64,000 bases of DNA, from NCBI RefSeq assembly GCF_008831305.1, contig NZ_ML708611.1, forward strand, positions 1 through 64,000. Reading direction: 5' to 3'. Positions 58,904 through 64,000 of this stretch are shown in pieces. The notes under the pieces are model-generated. The model saw only the letters and a list, made by a program, of their open reading frames with translations. It did not search any database and was not told the origin of the DNA. Position 1 is the first letter of the stretch; each line of letters starts with the position of its first letter. Source of the stretch: Kocuria coralli (lineage in GTDB: Bacteria; Actinomycetota; Actinomycetes; Actinomycetales; Micrococcaceae). A program made the translations under genes and the position numbers.

Positions 58904-60116
58904 AGCGCACATATTTTTGGTCTTGCCATCCGGTGTAGGACTCCGCGAAGTAGGCCCGGCCGTAGGGCGAGCCGGTGATGGCGGCCAGTTCGCCGCGGCG
59001 GCGCTTCTGCTCGAAGGCGCTCTCGCCGTCGCGGGCGTGCATCATCTTCGTGACCCAGTAGGAGAAGTTCTGCGCCTTCCACACCCGCTGGAGGGCCTGC
59101 TCGGAGTAGCCCGCCAGCCGGGATCCGTCGCCGTCTCGGAAGAGGGCCACCAGAGCCGGCGCCAGCACCCGCACGTCGCAGAAAGCCAGGTTCAGGCCCT
59201 TGGCGCCGGTGGGCGGCACGGTATGGCCGGCGTCGCCGACCAGTACCAGGCTGTGATGCCGCAGGGGTTCGCAGACGTAGGAGCGGAATCTGAGCACGGT
59301 CTTGTCGAAGATCCTGCCCTCCTCGAGCCTGAAGCCGTCCGGGCCGGACAGGCACTCCTGCAGCCGCGCCCAGATCGCCCGGTCATCCCAGTCTTCGGGG
59401 TCGGTCTCCGGGTCGCACTGGAAATACATCCGCTGCACGGTCTCGGACCGCTGCGAGATCAGCGCGAAACCGGCCGGAGAGTTCGCGTAGATCAGTTCGG
59501 GCCAGCTCGGCGGCGCCTCGCACAGGATGCCGAACCAGGCGAAGGGGTATTCGATGAAATGATCCTGACGGACGTCGTCCGGGATGAGCTTGCGGCACAT
59601 GGAGCGGGAGCCGTCGGCTCCGACCACGATGGAAGCCTGGATCTCGCGGGGCGCCCCGCCGGCATCCGTGAAGGTGATCCTGGGGTCCTGGGTCTCGACG
59701 TCGTGGACGCCGGTATCCGAGACGGACCAGAAGATCCGCACGCCGTCCCGCTCACAGGCCCGGGCGAGATCCCAGAAGACCTCGTTCTGCGGATAGAGCC
59801 AGACCGAATGGCCTACAGCGTCCTGGAAATCGATGTGATGGTTCTCGCCGTCGAAGCGCAGCGTCGTACCGCGATGCTCGTGGCCTTCGCTCAGAACGCG
59901 TCCGTCGACGCCGGAGTCCGCGAGCATCCGGACGGTCGCGGACTCCAGGATGCCGGCGCGGTGGGTATTGCGGATGGCCTCCGGATCCCGGGCCTCGATC
60001 ACCGCGCAGTCGATCCCCTGGCCATGGAGCAGATGGGCGAGCACGAGCCCGGCCGGTCCACCGCCGACGATGCCGACCTGGGTCCGCACGATCTGGGGCT
60101 GCCGGTCTGCTGTCAT
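58893..60116 (-). CDS. pobA: 4-hydroxybenzoate 3-monooxygenase
   Basis: The 407-residue FAD enzyme hydroxylates 4-hydroxybenzoate to protocatechuate using NAD(P)H and oxygen. The N-terminal dinucleotide fold is VGIVGGGPAGLVLAHLL, the DG motif SIVVGADGSRSMCRKLI and the GD motif LVGDAGHTVPPTGAKGLNLA. The substrate region includes FALISQRSETVQRMYFQ. AGGAGGATC precedes the ATG. It feeds directly into PcaHG encoded downstream. Confidence 0.95.
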   Translation of the reverse strand: MTADRQPQIVRTQVGIVGGGPAGLVLAHLLHGQGIDCAVIEARDPEAIRNTHRAGILESATVRMLADSGVDGRVLSEGHEHRGTTLRFDGENHHIDFQDAVGHSVWLYPQNEVFWDLARACERDGVRIFWSVSDTGVHDVETQDPRITFTDAGGAPREIQASIVVGADGSRSMCRKLIPDDVRQDHFIEYPFAWFGILCEAPPSWPELIYANSPAGFALISQRSETVQRMYFQCDPETDPEDWDDRAIWARLQECLSGPDGFRLEEGRIFDKTVLRFRSYVCEPLRHHSLVLVGDAGHTVPPTGAKGLNLAFCDVRVLAPALVALFRDGDGSRLAGYSEQALQRVWKAQNFSYWVTKMMHARDGESAFEQKRRRGELAAITGSPYGRAYFAESYTGWQDQKYVRYAN

Positions 60117-60224
60117 CGAGGATCCTCCTGGCGAACGGATGTGCGCCCAGTGTGACAGCCTCCTGTGCCGCAGCCCACAATGATCCCGTTCAACGGGCTG
60201 TCCTCGATTCTCACCGAGTGCTGG

Positions 60225-60989
60225 TCAGGCCACCCGATGCTCTTTGAGGGTTCGCTCGATGCCGTGCGCCGCCGCGCGCAGTACCTGAACGGTCGCCGCG
60301 GGGTCCACGGCTGCCGCGGCGCGGTCGATCACCGCCCCCAGCGCGGCCACCACCGTCGCCCGCGCCCCTCGCACGGGGACGGCGATCCCGGTGCGGTCCG
60401 GTTCCAGGTTGCCCGTCTGCACGGCGTGCCCGGTGGCACGGACCGACGACAGGACGGCGGCCAGCGTGCGCACGGAACCCTGGGGAACGGCCTGCCCGGT
60501 GTCCCGCAGCGCCGCGAGGTAGGCCGTCCGGTCGTCGTCGGGAAGCCACGCGAGTAGGACCAGCCCGGCCGCGGAGACGTGCAGGGGCAGGCGCCCCGCT
60601 ACGGTCGAGCTGATCTCCCGGGCTCCCCGTTCGGACAGGCGCTGCAGGATCAGCACCTCGTTGCCCTCGATGCGGCCCAGCTGGATGTGCTGGCCCAGGG
60701 CGGCCTGCGCGTCCTGCATGAAAGGCGTGGCGAGCACCGCCAGGGAGGAGTCGGGAGCGGAGCGCGTCGCCAGTTCCCACAGCCTGGTGCCGACGACGTA
60801 GGCGTTCCCCTCACGGTCCAGCCAGCCGCGCTGGGCCATCTCCGCGCACAGGCGGTGTGCGGTACTGGACGGCAGACCCGCCCGCTGCGCGATCTGCGCC
60901 GCGGTCAGGCGTGACGTGGCTGCGGAGAACGAGGCGAGGATGCGGTCCGCCCGCTCGATCAGGCTGTCACCGGAAGCAGAGTTGGCCAT
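60225..60989 (-). CDS. IclR-family regulator upstream of pobA
   Basis: The 254-residue protein has an N-terminal winged helix-turn-helix (LTAAQIAQRAGLPSSTAHRL, about residues 28-47). An IclR effector domain includes ALGQHIQLGRIEGNEVLILQ and RLPLHVSAAGLVLLAWLPD. It lies 108 bases upstream of pobA on the same strand. It may control pobA, but IclR proteins vary widely in effector, so the target is inferred from position only. A GGGAG sequence precedes the ATG. Confidence 0.85.
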   Translation of the reverse strand: MANSASGDSLIERADRILASFSAATSRLTAAQIAQRAGLPSSTAHRLCAEMAQRGWLDREGNAYVVGTRLWELATRSAPDSSLAVLATPFMQDAQAALGQHIQLGRIEGNEVLILQRLSERGAREISSTVAGRLPLHVSAAGLVLLAWLPDDDRTAYLAALRDTGQAVPQGSVRTLAAVLSSVRATGHAVQTGNLEPDRTGIAVPVRGARATVVAALGAVIDRAAAAVDPAATVQVLRAAAHGIERTLKEHRVA

Positions 60990-61008
60990 GGGCGCATTCT
61001 CCCGCCTT

Positions 61009-61081
61009 CCTCCCGCCGAGTGTCCGATCGCATACCGGAAATCGCGAAAAATCGGTACTCAATCGGACACTCGGCGGGAGG
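61009..61081. repeat. 20-bp perfect inverted repeat with AT-rich loop
   Basis: Arms 61009-61028 and 61062-61081 are perfect inverted repeats around a 33-base AT-richer centre with a weak inner TACCG/CGGTA stem. It lies between the rpoC terminator and the IclR gene and marks the right edge of the pca segment. Confidence 0.6.
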
Positions 61082-61084
61082 GGG

Positions 61085-61140
61085 TGGAGAAAGAAAGAAA
61101 GAAGGGCCCCGTTCCGGTTGCCCGGATACGAGGCCCTTCT
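61085..61140 (-). terminator. intrinsic terminator of rpoC
   Basis: In the transcript sense AGAAGGGCC pairs with GGCCCTTCT (12-position stem, one mismatch), then a T-rich run TTTCTTTCTTTCT follows directly. It lies about 40 bases after the rpoC stop. Confidence 0.8.
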
Positions 61141-61177
61141 GCGGTTGGGCTGAGGTCAGTCAGCCGAGGTCAGCGTC

Positions 61178-64000
<2,823 letters not shown>

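Overview
The window is about 64 kb of high-GC actinobacterial DNA. The strongest lineage cues are a mycothiol glycosyltransferase gene (mshA), many GTG starts, probable leaderless promoters, and a spc ribosomal operon with no S14 gene between L5 and S8. I recall that last trait from Micrococcus luteus. A Micrococcaceae-like member of the Micrococcales is the best guess. The genus cannot be fixed from the sequence alone.

Left part (1-25 kb), mixed metabolism: a small membrane protein and an alanine racemase-TsaE fusion run leftward, divergent from mshA and an unassigned gene that may be phosphatase-like. Next come an aldo/keto reductase and the glycogen-to-trehalose set treZ-treY-glgX(treX), then nnr-acpS-glmS. 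A short secreted four-cysteine protein sits alone in an AT-richer pocket. A mannitol PTS operon (mtlA-mtlD) follows, then coaA, a VanY-type D,D-carboxypeptidase lipoprotein and mscL on the plus strand, and glmM on the minus strand. Convergent gene pairs are separated by exceptionally long, near-perfect hairpins.

Middle part (25-51 kb), translation supercluster, all on the minus strand. In transcription order: rpsL-rpsG-fusA-tuf (str); rpsJ-rplC-rplD-rplW-rplB-rpsS-rplV-rpsC-rplP-rpmC-rpsQ (S10); rplN-rplX-rplE-rpsH-rplF-rplR-rpsE-rpmD-rplO (spc); secY-adk-map; rlmN; infA-rpmJ-rpsM-rpsK-rpoA-rplQ-truA (alpha); rplM-rpsI. Several ribosomal proteins carry unusual low-complexity or domain extensions (S3, S5, S9, L17). 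Spacers of 400-480 bp holding hairpins and promoter-like sites split the cluster.

Right part (51-64 kb): a complete protocatechuate branch of the beta-ketoadipate pathway (pobA, pcaHGBDCFIJ) lies between rpoC and rpsL, with an IclR-family regulator gene at each end. In most actinobacteria I know, rpoC and rpsL are close neighbours. The cluster would convert 4-hydroxybenzoate through protocatechuate and 3-oxoadipate to succinyl-CoA and acetyl-CoA. The window ends inside rpoC, whose 5' part lies beyond it.

I found no clear undescribed multigene system, CRISPR array, insertion sequence or tRNA. The best leads are the mshA-linked gene as a candidate for the missing mycothiol phosphatase, a three-way-junction RNA-like element with a U6 tract ahead of rpsL, the pca insertion with an operator-like palindrome, paired Arg-rich tails on S3 and S5, the L17 appended domain, and a dispersed hairpin repeat.
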